A model generated the notes under the pieces. It was not told the origin of the DNA. It did no database searches and saw only the letters and a program-made list of their open reading frames with translations. Both the position numbers and the translations under genes were made by a program. Shown here piece by piece: positions 52,670 to 60,706 of a DNA stretch of 64,000 nt (the stretch's first letter is position 1; every line of letters begins with the position of its first letter). The stretch is from positions 1 to 64,000 of the forward strand of contig JBCCTQ010000012.1 of assembly GCA_039198225.1 (NCBI GenBank). Reading direction: 5' to 3'. The stretch is from JASJAR01 sp039198225. Lineage in GTDB: Bacteria > Pseudomonadota > Alphaproteobacteria > Rhodobacterales > Rhodobacteraceae.

Positions 52670-52672
52670 GGG

Positions 52673-53164
52673 TCAGCTCACAACGAACTCTTGGACCAGA
52701 AGGTCGTTGACGACCCCGTCGCCTGTCACGATCTGCACCCGTCGGAGCATTTGGGCACGGATCCGCACGAGGGTTGCCGGTTCGGATATGTCGTCCGTGT
52801 CGATGGCGCGCAAATAGCTATTTAAGACATCCATGATGCGCGGCATCAGTGCTGCCACATCGCTCGCATAATCCGAGGAGACCTCCAATTCGAGGCGCAT
52901 CTGAACCTGGGAGATCCGTCCACCCCGGGTGATCGAAATGACCAGGGGGTCGACCGCAACGAAGCTCGTTTTGCCCGAGACCAAGGGTGCTTTGGGCGCC
53001 GCACCGGCCTCTTTTGACCCGCCAATCAGCCCCGAGGACGCCGCGAAAAAGCCTCCCGCGCCGCCGCCGGCAGCCAGGACGAGACCGATCAGAAGGGGCA
53101 TCACAATGCCCTTCTTTTTCGGTTCTCCTTCGTCCTCGACGTTCTCGTCAGCCGCGTCGGCCAT
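52673..53164 (-). CDS. fliL: flagellar basal body-associated protein FliL
   Basis: 163-residue FliL, a membrane-anchored periplasmic protein that surrounds and supports the stators. It has an acidic cytoplasmic N-terminus, a membrane helix (about residues 21-43) and the FliL domain (FVAVDPLVISITRGG, VQMRLELEV, MDVLNSYLRAI). ATG 53164 is preceded by AAGGAG at six bases; an upstream in-frame start would overlap fliF. It opens the run fliL-DUF6468-motE-motA. Confidence 0.93.
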   Translation of the reverse strand: MADAADENVEDEGEPKKKGIVMPLLIGLVLAAGGGAGGFFAASSGLIGGSKEAGAAPKAPLVSGKTSFVAVDPLVISITRGGRISQVQMRLELEVSSDYASDVAALMPRIMDVLNSYLRAIDTDDISEPATLVRIRAQMLRRVQIVTGDGVVNDLLVQEFVVS

Positions 53165-53205
53165 AGGCACTCCTTGCCAATCAAGCCCCCTATAGCCCGG
53201 CGTAA

Positions 53206-53220
53206 CTAACCGATTGTTAA
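53206..53220. promoter_or_regulatory. CtrA-like site between fliL and fliF
   Basis: On the minus strand TTAA-N7-TTAG (plus strand CTAA 53206-53209, TTAA 53217-53220), one mismatch from the CtrA consensus TTAA-N7-TTAA. It lies in the 78-base gap between the divergent fliL and fliF starts. CtrA controls flagellar genes in many alphaproteobacteria, so shared control is plausible. Confidence 0.5.
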
Positions 53221-53242
53221 GCGCGAATGGCTTAGGGAGGGT

Positions 53243-54922
53243 GTGGCCCGTCAGAAGGCGGGTGGGCAGTGGAGTGGCCACTTGGAGCAGCTTCTTTCGG
53301 TCTGGTCGGCCTTGAGCCTTGGGCGACGGATCACCGTTTTGGCGGCGAGCGCGGCGGTTTTTATGGCCGTTCTAACCCTCGGGCGCATGGCGAGCGCGCC
53401 GACGATGACGCTCCTTTACGCCGGGCTCGAACCCCAGGCCACTGCGGATGTGATCGCCTCCCTCGAAGGCCAGGGTGTGGCCTATGAGGTGCGGGGCAAC
53501 GCGCTATATGTCGAAGCGGCCCGGCGCGACCGGCTTCGGATCACGCTGGCGGGCGAGGGGCTCCCGGCCTCGGGCGCCCAGGGCTATGAGCTTCTCGACC
53601 AATTAACCGGCTTCGGCACCACGGCTCAGATGTTTGACGCCGCCTATTGGCGCGCGAAGGAAGGCGAATTGGCGCGCACGATCACCGCAAGCCCGCTGAT
53701 CCGCTCTGCGCGCGTACATATTGCCAATCCGGCCGGCCGACCTTTCCAGCGTGACCAGACCGCATCGGCCTCGGTTACCGTGTCTGCGGCCGGCGGCGGC
53801 TTGCCAGCCTCCCACGCAAAGGCGCTGAAGTTTCTCGTCGCCTCGGCGGTGGCGGGGCTCTCTCCCGAGGACGTCACGATCATCGACAGTAACGGTGGGC
53901 TCATCGCTTCCGATGAGCCCGGCGACGGGGCGGCCCTCGGCGGTGAGGATCGGGCGGCGCTGATGAAAAGGAAAGTCGAGCGGATCCTAGAAGCCCGGGT
54001 CGGCTACGGGAACGCGGTTGTCGAAGTGAGCCTGGACACCGAGAGCGCCCGGGAAGAAATCATGGAGCGGGTGATCGACCCCGACAGCCGCGTGGCGATC
54101 TCGTCGGAGAAAACCGAGACGAATATCAAGTCGAACGATACGCGAAGCGGCGCGGTCACCGTGGCGTCGAACCTGCCCGATGGCGACGGCGCAGGCGGGT
54201 CGGGGGCGGCCTCATCGTCGAATACCGAAAGCCGGGAATTGACGAATTTCGAGGTGTCCGAAACCCAGCGCGAAGTTGTCAGGAGCCCCGGCGATATCAA
54301 GCGGTTGACCGTGGCCGTGTTAATTGACGGGGTCCAAACCGTGGCGGCTGACGGTTCGACCACGTGGGCGCCGCGCCCGGCAGAGGAACTAAACGCGCTC
54401 CGGTCGCTTGTAGCCTCCGCAGTGGGGTTTGATGCGGCCAGGGGCGACGAAATCACCATTCAATCCCTCGAATTCGAACCGGTGCTGCCGGAAGGGTCTG
54501 CGCCGACGCCAGGCTTGCTCGACGGCCTCGCCATCGACGTGATGTCGATGATCCAATTGGCTGTCCTTGCGATCGTGGCCCTGGTTCTCGGGCTTTTCGT
54601 TGTTCGCCCGATCTTTGCCTCGGCCTCTTCGGGCGGGAGGAGCGGCGGCCCCGTTGCAGAGCTCGCACCACCCCCCGCAAGCGCCCCGCTCAACGTGGCC
54701 GATCCTCCGCCCCTTCCCGCCCTCAATGGCGAGATCTCAACCGGGGGGCCCGGTCCAGACGTGGGCGGATTGCCAGCACTGCCCGATCTTGCCGATCTCG
54801 GCGATTTCAGTCCCGCCGGGTCCGGTGCCGTTGAGCGGCTGAAAGAAATGATCAGCGAGCGGGAAGAAGAAACCGCCGAGATCCTGAGGACTTGGGTCGA
54901 AAACCCGAGTGAGGCTTCCTAA
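53243..54922 (+). CDS. fliF: flagellar MS-ring protein FliF
   Basis: 559-residue MS-ring protein with two membrane helices (about residues 30-48 and 432-456). N-terminal TLLYAGLEPQATADVIASLE and ARVHIANPAGRPFQRDQ are typical; the C-terminal tail that binds FliG ends in a helix rich in Glu. The start is GTG 53243, only two bases after GGGAGG, an unusually tight spacing. The stop TAA overlaps fliH (TAATG). fliG is not adjacent. Confidence 0.95.
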   Translation: MARQKAGGQWSGHLEQLLSVWSALSLGRRITVLAASAAVFMAVLTLGRMASAPTMTLLYAGLEPQATADVIASLEGQGVAYEVRGNALYVEAARRDRLRITLAGEGLPASGAQGYELLDQLTGFGTTAQMFDAAYWRAKEGELARTITASPLIRSARVHIANPAGRPFQRDQTASASVTVSAAGGGLPASHAKALKFLVASAVAGLSPEDVTIIDSNGGLIASDEPGDGAALGGEDRAALMKRKVERILEARVGYGNAVVEVSLDTESAREEIMERVIDPDSRVAISSEKTETNIKSNDTRSGAVTVASNLPDGDGAGGSGAASSSNTESRELTNFEVSETQREVVRSPGDIKRLTVAVLIDGVQTVAADGSTTWAPRPAEELNALRSLVASAVGFDAARGDEITIQSLEFEPVLPEGSAPTPGLLDGLAIDVMSMIQLAVLAIVALVLGLFVVRPIFASASSGGRSGGPVAELAPPPASAPLNVADPPPLPALNGEISTGGPGPDVGGLPALPDLADLGDFSPAGSGAVERLKEMISEREEETAEILRTWVENPSEAS

Positions 54923-55533
54923 TGAGCCGTCCGGTTGAACTTGAGACCTTTGAGATCGGGGGAAAGCGCGCAGCCACCGAAGCCCCCGGTATTCCACCCG
55001 AAGCGGTCGAGGGGGCGCGGATCGAAGGCTATGACCAGGGTTACAAGACCGGCTGGGACGACGCGATGCAGAAATGCGAGGCTGACGGCACCCGGATCGG
55101 CGCGGAATTCGAACGCAATCTTCGCGACCTGGGGTTTACCTTCGAAGAGGCACGCGCCCATGTGCTCCGCTCTCTTGAAGGGCTGATCGGTGAGATCGCC
55201 GAGACCTTTCTTCCCGCTCTCATGGCCGAAACGATCGGGCCGATCCTTCTCGAAGCGATGCAAGACCTCGCCGGCGATGCAGCCAATGCCCCGGTGCTCA
55301 TTCGGGTCTCCCCGGGCGAAAGCGCTCGGCTATCGGCGCTGATCGATGCCGATCAAGGGATGCCGTTTCAGATCGTTGACGAACCCTCTTTGGCCGAAGG
55401 CCAAGCCTATCTCAAACTCGGCGCCGAAGAACGGCAGGTGGACCTTTCCGAACCCCTGACCCGGATCCGCGAGGCAATCCGCGCCCTCGGCGACGTCACC
55501 GAAAGGACATTGGATGAGCGACGCGCCGGATAA
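54922..55533 (+). CDS. fliH: flagellar export regulator FliH
   Basis: 203-residue FliH-like protein, the FliI partner that holds the ATPase at the C ring. The N-terminal segment is variable; GYDQGYKTGWDDAMQKCEAD is the typical Gly-rich helix, and the C-terminal domain LKLGAEERQVDLSEPL resembles the peripheral-stalk-like fold. It overlaps fliF by one base and fliN by 20 bases in another frame. Confidence 0.85.
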   Translation: MSRPVELETFEIGGKRAATEAPGIPPEAVEGARIEGYDQGYKTGWDDAMQKCEADGTRIGAEFERNLRDLGFTFEEARAHVLRSLEGLIGEIAETFLPALMAETIGPILLEAMQDLAGDAANAPVLIRVSPGESARLSALIDADQGMPFQIVDEPSLAEGQAYLKLGAEERQVDLSEPLTRIREAIRALGDVTERTLDERRAG

Positions 55534-55789
55534 AGGGGAAGACAATCCCTTCACGGAAGTCCCGATCGAGATCACCGTGTCGGTCGGCCATGCCCGTCCC
55601 ACGGTGCGGGAACTTCTCGATCTCAGCCACGATGCGGTACTTCCCCTCGACCGGGGCGTCGACGATCCGGTGGAGCTCTTCGTTGGGGATCGGCTGATCG
55701 CGCGGGGCGAGTTGCAGGAAAGCGACGAAGACCAAGCCGCCCTTCTGGTACGGATTACCGAAGTGGTCGCGCCCGACGGGTCGATCTAA
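55514..55789 (+). CDS. fliN: flagellar switch protein FliN
   Basis: 91-residue FliN with the SpoA/surface-presentation domain: VPIEITVSVGHARPTVRELL, VLPLDRGVDDPVELFV and GDRLIARGELQ (in parts). It forms part of the C ring. The start overlaps the end of fliH; GAAAGGA lies ahead of ATG 55514. Two bases separate it from fliP. Confidence 0.94.
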   Translation: MSDAPDKGEDNPFTEVPIEITVSVGHARPTVRELLDLSHDAVLPLDRGVDDPVELFVGDRLIARGELQESDEDQAALLVRITEVVAPDGSI

Positions 55790-55791
55790 GG

Positions 55792-56514
55792 ATGGCGCGT
55801 CTGGCGCTTCTCTTGGCCGTGGCCGTCTGGCTCATGGCCGGTCCGGCCCTGGCCCAAGACGTGACCATCTCCCTCGGCGACGACACCTCGCTCAGCGCCC
55901 GCGCCATCCAACTTTTTATCCTCGTGACGGTCTTGAGCCTCGTCCCAGGCCTCGCGGTGATGATCACGTGCTTTCCGTTCATCGTCACAGTGCTTGCGAT
56001 CCTTCGCCAGGGCCTTGGGCTCCAGCAATCGCCGCCCAACATGCTGATCGTAAGCCTCGCTTTGTTCCTCACTTACTTTGTAATGGAGCCGGTCTTTGTC
56101 GAAGCCTGGACACGGGGCATCGAACCTCTGACCGAAGGCGCGATCGACACGGAGACGGCGTTCTTTGAGACGATGGAGCCCTTTCGCGACTTCATGGTCT
56201 CGCGCATCGAGCCCACTACTTTTGCAGCACTTGCTGATCTTCGCCCCGATCCAGCCCCGTTTGGCCGCGACGCGCCCCTATCGGTTCTCATCCCGGCGTT
56301 CCTTTTGAGCGAAATCGAGCGGGCCTTTGAGATTGGATTTCTCATCTTCATGCCATTTCTGATCATCGACCTGGTGGTGGCCGCGATCCTCATGTCGATG
56401 GGGATGATGATGGTCCCCCCGGCGATCGTGGCTTTGCCGTTCAAGCTGGCCTTTTTCGTCGTTGCCGATGGCTGGGCGTTGGTCTCCGGAGCATTGGTGC
56501 GAAGTTACTTTTGA
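55792..56514 (+). CDS. fliP: flagellar export gate protein FliP
   Basis: 240-residue FliP with an N-terminal cleavable signal peptide (residues 1-21, ending ALAQ), then four membrane helices. Signatures are PFIVTVLAILRQGLGLQQSPP and the C-terminal IPAFLLSEIERAFEIGFLI (in parts) and MSMGMMMVPPAIVALPFK. It forms the core of the export gate with FliQ and FliR. It is the last flagellar gene of the locus. Confidence 0.96.
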   Translation: MARLALLLAVAVWLMAGPALAQDVTISLGDDTSLSARAIQLFILVTVLSLVPGLAVMITCFPFIVTVLAILRQGLGLQQSPPNMLIVSLALFLTYFVMEPVFVEAWTRGIEPLTEGAIDTETAFFETMEPFRDFMVSRIEPTTFAALADLRPDPAPFGRDAPLSVLIPAFLLSEIERAFEIGFLIFMPFLIIDLVVAAILMSMGMMMVPPAIVALPFKLAFFVVADGWALVSGALVRSYF

Positions 56515-56656
56515 GCCTCTGCCCGCCGCAGTCATGGCGCGTTTTCCGGGCGCTAAAGACTAAAAAGTGGGCACCCACCACTTTGACCAAATGGTGCCAA
56601 ACCCTGAAACCCTGCCAACGACGCAGGGGCTGCGTCCCGGTTACGCCCGGTTTGGC

Positions 56657-57214
56657 TTAAAGCCCGAACCGCGCTTCGAGACTTTGGAGCGAATAGCGGG
56701 AGGACACGGGGTCAACATCGCGGGAATCGTAGTCCGGATCGGGCAGAACACAGCGCCTGCCGCATAGCTGACGGGCCGAACCATCGCGCCAATCAACAAG
56801 CCAAACCCGCCCGCCGGGCGTTGAGATATACCCGAAAACACCCTCGGCCATGTCGCTTTCCACATCCTCAGGGCTCGGAACTTCGGCATCGAACTCTGCA
56901 CCATGGGCGCCGTGGGTGTGGTAGGATGCGATCACGCGGATATCGCCTGGAAATGGAGCCGTACAAGAATCGGCTTCGCCCCGATGGGGCCCGCTCGCCG
57001 CGAAGGTTCCATTGGCGTCGAAGCCGAAATAACCGCAAAACTCCCGGTTATTTGTAAAACTGGGGTTCTGCAGCCCGTCGAGAAAGCCAATCGCCCGCTC
57101 GGTGAAATCTGCGCTCGGTGGCGGCGCTTCGACCCGTCCGCTGTCGCATGCGGCCAGTGCCCCGATCGCCAATAAAGCGATCCATCGCCAGGCCCATTGT
57201 CGTTTGACGGCCAT
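56657..57214 (-). CDS. DUF4329-type lipoprotein with JAMM-like motif
   Basis: 185-residue lipoprotein: the lipobox ALAAC gives lipidated Cys23. The mature domain has E58 in REFCGYFG, then H99-T-H101 (ASYHTHGAHG), S114 and D117 (PSPEDVESD). This is the arrangement of JAMM/JAB zinc proteases (Glu, HxH, S-x2-D), with a longer gap between HxH and S than usual; the pattern fits DUF4329-type toxin-associated domains. Four other Cys could form disulfides. I chose ATG 57214 because GAGGGG lies about six bases ahead. It stands alone and faces the flagellar locus end. Substrate unknown. Confidence 0.7.
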   Translation of the reverse strand: MAVKRQWAWRWIALLAIGALAACDSGRVEAPPPSADFTERAIGFLDGLQNPSFTNNREFCGYFGFDANGTFAASGPHRGEADSCTAPFPGDIRVIASYHTHGAHGAEFDAEVPSPEDVESDMAEGVFGYISTPGGRVWLVDWRDGSARQLCGRRCVLPDPDYDSRDVDPVSSRYSLQSLEARFGL

Positions 57215-57428
57215 GCAATACCCCTCTTGCGCGGCGGCCATAAGTGACCGCGTCCCCAAATGCGGTGCAATTGTCAGGGTTTAAGGCCGCTCGAGCAAGG
57301 CCTTCGCACCCCTGACCCGGCGTCAGAGGGTCGCGGCCAGGTGGTGAAACGCGTGCCAAAACCGATTTCCCCAACGGGCTCGGCCCGCTAGAGTGTGGCC
57401 CGCGCAGAACGCGCGTCGGCAAGGTGGA
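57215..57428. other. intergenic region between the lipoprotein gene and ptsP
   Basis: About 214 bases holding the two divergent promoter regions. It contains no supported gene. A CG-rich direct word GCGTG/GACGC recurs around 57300-57400, without clear dyad symmetry. Confidence 0.4.
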
Positions 57429-59678
57429 ATGGCGAGTTATCCCGAATCGCAAAGCCGGAGGCTGCTCCGGCGGCTCCGCGAGACCATGGCGGAAGACAGT
57501 GCCGGCCAGGCCCGCCTGGACCGGATCGTCAACCTTATCGCCACCTCGATGTGGACGGCGGTTTGCTCGATTTATCTCTTCCGTGACGCCGAAACGCTGG
57601 AGCTTTGCGCCACCGAGGGGCTGAACCCCGAAGCGGTCCACAAAACCCGGATGCGGATCGGCGAAGGCCTCGTGGGCCGCGTTGCCCGCTCGGGTCAACC
57701 AATCAACACCGCCGACGCACCGTCGACCGACGGGTTCCGTTACATGCCCGAGACCGGCGAGGAGGTGTTTTCCTCTTTTCTTGGGGTGCCGATCCAGCGC
57801 TTAGGCGAGACGCTGGGCGTCCTCGTGGTGCAGTCAAAGACCCAACGCGAATACACGCCGGACGAGATCTATGCCCTCGAAGTGGTTGCCATGGTCCTCG
57901 CGGAAATGGCCGAGCTCGGCGCCTTCGTGGGGGACGGGGCGGCCATGTCGGCTCGCCATACCCATCCGGTGCTCTTCCGGGGCGGCGTGGCCCAAGAAGG
58001 CGCGGCAGGGGGCCATGTCTGGCTCCATGAACCCCGGGTCGTGGTCACCAATCCGATTGCCGAAGACCCCGAGGTTGAGGTTGAGCGGCTCCAGACAGCG
58101 GTCGCGACCCTTCGAGGCTCGGTCGATGAGATGCTTGCAAGTGCTGGCGCCACCGATGCGGACCAAAGGGAAGTCCTCGAAGCCTACCGGATGTTTGCCC
58201 GGTCCGAATCCTGGATTGCCCGGATGGAAGCCGACATCGCTTCGGGTCTCTCGGCGGAAGCTGCCGTCGAGAAAGAGCAATCGGCCGCCCGGGCGCGGAT
58301 GGCCCAGATCCCCGACCCGTACCTCCGCGAACGGCTGCACGATCTCGATGATCTCTCGAACCGGCTTCTCCGCACGCTGAGCGGCCAAGGCCAGGATACC
58401 GGAGCCGAGATTTCGGAAGATGCTATTCTCGTGGCGCGCACTATCGGGCCCGGAGAGCTTCTTGATTATGGCCGGACCGGGCTCAAAGGTATCGTCCTCG
58501 AACAAGGCTCGGTCGGCAGCCATGCCGCGATTGTGGCCCGGGCTTGGGCGATCCCCCTCGTGATCCATGCCGAAGGGATCACCACGGAGGCGCTGAACGG
58601 CGATCCGATCTTCGTCGACGGCGACCAGGGCATCGCCCATCTGAGGCCCGACGAGACCGTGGCCCGGGCCTTTCGCGACAAGATGGCCATGCAAGCCGAG
58701 CAGCAGGAGCGCTTTTCCGGCCTCCGCGACAAGCCGGCGGAGGCCAAATGCGGGACCCGGATTGCGCTCTTGATGAATGCCGGGCTCATCGCCGAATTGC
58801 CGTCGCTTGCCACGTCAGGCGCAGAGGGCGTGGGTCTTTTCCGGACCGAGCTTCAGTTCTTGGCCCGGAACAAAGTTCCGAAGCGGGGTGACCTGGCGTT
58901 GAGCTATGCCCGCGTCATCGAAGCCGCGGCCGGCAAACGGGTGGTTTTTCGAACCCTTGATATCGGCTCCGACAAGGTGCTCCCGTATATGAAGCCCCAG
59001 GACGAGCCCAACCCCGCCCTCGGGTGGCGCGCGATCCGGGTCGGCCTCGACAAACCCGGCGTCATGCGGATGCAGCTCCAAGCGCTGATCCGTGCCGCGG
59101 GAACGGGGCCCCTTACGGTGATGTTCCCGTTCATCGCCCAATTCGAGGAATTCAAGGCGGGCCGCCAAGCGGTACTCGACGAGCTCGACCGGGAACGGCG
59201 CTTGGGTCACGCCGTACCCGAGACCGTCGAGATCGGAGCGATGCTCGAAACCCCGTCGCTCGCCTTCGCGCCCCGGCAGTTCTACGAATTGGCTGATTTC
59301 GTCTCAATCGGCGGGAACGATCTCAAGCAGTTCTTCTTCGCCGCTGACCGGGAAAACGAGCGCGTCAGGCGGCGCTACGACACGCTGAATGTCTCGTTTT
59401 TGACCTTCATCGAGCAGATCGTCCGGCGCTGCGAGGAGACCGACACACCGCTTTCGTTCTGCGGCGAGGATGCGGGGCGCCCGGTGGAGGCCCTCTGCTT
59501 TGCGGCCATGGGGCTTCGCACGTTGTCGATGCGGCCGGCCTCGATCGGTCCGGTCAAAGCGATGATCCGCCGGGTCGATCTTACCGAAGCGAAAGCCGTG
59601 ATAGATGAGACCCGGGGGTCAGGGGTGCAATCGGTACGGGGTGCAGTGATGGAATGGCTCGCCACCCAACCGCGATAG
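57429..59678 (+). CDS. ptsP: nitrogen PTS enzyme I (EI-Ntr)
   Basis: 749-residue PtsP. An N-terminal GAF domain (residues about 20-165, IATSMWTAVCSIYLF, GEGLVGRVARSGQPI) is followed by the PEP-utilising enzyme I core. The phosphorylated histidine is His365 in GSVGSHAAIVARAW, the PEP-binding barrel shows GIGLFRTEL-like GVGLFRTEL and the catalytic Cys is Cys678 in SFCGEDAG. It phosphorylates NPr, which then phosphorylates EIIA-Ntr; neither partner is in the window. I chose ATG 57429 with AAGG ahead; an upstream frame adds 12 residues. Confidence 0.94.
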   Translation: MASYPESQSRRLLRRLRETMAEDSAGQARLDRIVNLIATSMWTAVCSIYLFRDAETLELCATEGLNPEAVHKTRMRIGEGLVGRVARSGQPINTADAPSTDGFRYMPETGEEVFSSFLGVPIQRLGETLGVLVVQSKTQREYTPDEIYALEVVAMVLAEMAELGAFVGDGAAMSARHTHPVLFRGGVAQEGAAGGHVWLHEPRVVVTNPIAEDPEVEVERLQTAVATLRGSVDEMLASAGATDADQREVLEAYRMFARSESWIARMEADIASGLSAEAAVEKEQSAARARMAQIPDPYLRERLHDLDDLSNRLLRTLSGQGQDTGAEISEDAILVARTIGPGELLDYGRTGLKGIVLEQGSVGSHAAIVARAWAIPLVIHAEGITTEALNGDPIFVDGDQGIAHLRPDETVARAFRDKMAMQAEQQERFSGLRDKPAEAKCGTRIALLMNAGLIAELPSLATSGAEGVGLFRTELQFLARNKVPKRGDLALSYARVIEAAAGKRVVFRTLDIGSDKVLPYMKPQDEPNPALGWRAIRVGLDKPGVMRMQLQALIRAAGTGPLTVMFPFIAQFEEFKAGRQAVLDELDRERRLGHAVPETVEIGAMLETPSLAFAPRQFYELADFVSIGGNDLKQFFFAADRENERVRRRYDTLNVSFLTFIEQIVRRCEETDTPLSFCGEDAGRPVEALCFAAMGLRTLSMRPASIGPVKAMIRRVDLTEAKAVIDETRGSGVQSVRGAVMEWLATQPR

Positions 59679-59806
59679 ATCGCCGTCTGGATCGGCCGCG
59701 GCATTTCGGAAAATAGATATGTAAGATCAATCGTCTGACTTGCCATATTGAAGTCGACTGACCCGGCACATGTCCAGAGGACTGGCCAGAAGTGAGAGAT
59801 GGGTCC

Positions 59807-59846
59807 CTAAGCTCCCAGCAAGCAGGCCCCGCGCCTTGGTGCTTAG
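59807..59846. terminator. long-arm hairpin between ptsP and lexA
   Basis: CTAAGC (59807-59812) and GCTTAG (59841-59846) enclose a second pair, GCAAG/CCTTG-type, around a GC-rich loop; TTTCC follows on the plus strand. It lies between convergent gene ends. It may end ptsP transcription; a small structured RNA is an alternative. The rest of 59679-59916 shows nothing I can name. Confidence 0.35.
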
Positions 59847-59916
59847 TTTCCACACATGGCGTCGATAACGTTCTGGCCCGGACAATGTCTGAGAGTGATT
59901 GGGCGGGCCATAAGGC

Positions 59917-60597
59917 TCAATAGGTCCGGATCAGACCTACAAGCTTGCCTTGGACTTTCACCTGGTCATCCCGGAAGAGCCGGGTCTCATAGGCTGCGTT
60001 TGCAGCTTCCAGGGCAATCGTCGCCCCTTTCCGGCGGAACCGCTTCAGCGTTGCTTCATGGCCTTCGACGAGAGCAACCACGATGTCGCCGTTCTCGGCC
60101 GTGTTGCCTTCGCGGATCACCACCACATCGCCGTCATTGATGCCGGCGTCGATCATGGAATCACCCTTCACTTCAAGGGCATAGTGGTGCCCCTTCGTGC
60201 CAAGCATTGAGGACGGCACCGACACGTCATTGTTCTTATCGCTGATCGCCTCAATTGGGACACCGGCCGCTATCCGCCCCATTAGCGGCACATCCGTCAC
60301 CCCAGCGTTCAGCGGGATCGCATTGGCGGGCCGTCCCGGACGGTCGCCTTCGATGACCTGGGGCACGAAACCTTTGCCCACACTCTCCGGCATCTTGACG
60401 ATTTCAATGGCGCGCGCCCGGTGGGCCAGGCGGCGGATAAAGCCCCGCTCTTCAAGGGCCGTGATCAACCGGTGGATCCCGGATTTGGACCGCAGATCCA
60501 ACGCGACTTTCATTTCGTCAAAGGATGGCGGCACGCCGTCCCGTTGGACACGCTTATGGATAAAGTCCAGAAGTTCCAGCTGCTTCCGCGTCAACAT
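59917..60597 (-). CDS. lexA: SOS repressor LexA
   Basis: 226-residue LexA. The winged helix-turn-helix spans residues 1-65 (LTRKQLELLDFIHKR, SKSGIHRLITALEERGF). The self-cleavage site is A111-G112 (RIAAGVP), and the catalytic pair is Ser147 (KGDSMIDAG) and Lys185 (EATLKRF). Length is that of alphaproteobacterial LexA. It lies 54 bases downstream of a GTTC-N7-GTTC operator, so it is autoregulated. It follows moeA on the same strand. Confidence 0.97.
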   Translation of the reverse strand: MLTRKQLELLDFIHKRVQRDGVPPSFDEMKVALDLRSKSGIHRLITALEERGFIRRLAHRARAIEIVKMPESVGKGFVPQVIEGDRPGRPANAIPLNAGVTDVPLMGRIAAGVPIEAISDKNNDVSVPSSMLGTKGHHYALEVKGDSMIDAGINDGDVVVIREGNTAENGDIVVALVEGHEATLKRFRRKGATIALEAANAAYETRLFRDDQVKVQGKLVGLIRTY

Positions 60598-60650
60598 AGA
60601 CGTGCTCTCCTGCCACGGGTGGTGCGGAAATCCCGCACTCGTTCGCTTAT

Positions 60651-60665
60651 GTTCTATATGCGTTC
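60651..60665. promoter_or_regulatory. LexA operator (SOS box) of lexA
   Basis: GTTC (60651-60654)-TATATGC-GTTC (60662-60665), the alphaproteobacterial SOS box GTTC-N7-GTTC. A third GTTC at 60641-60644 lies 10 bases before the first, which would give an extra half-site. It lies 54-68 bases upstream of the lexA ATG (60597). Confidence 0.85.
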
Positions 60666-60706
60666 TTGTTTTGTGTCAAACCAGTGAGGTCCAGGCGCCA
60701 AACCAT

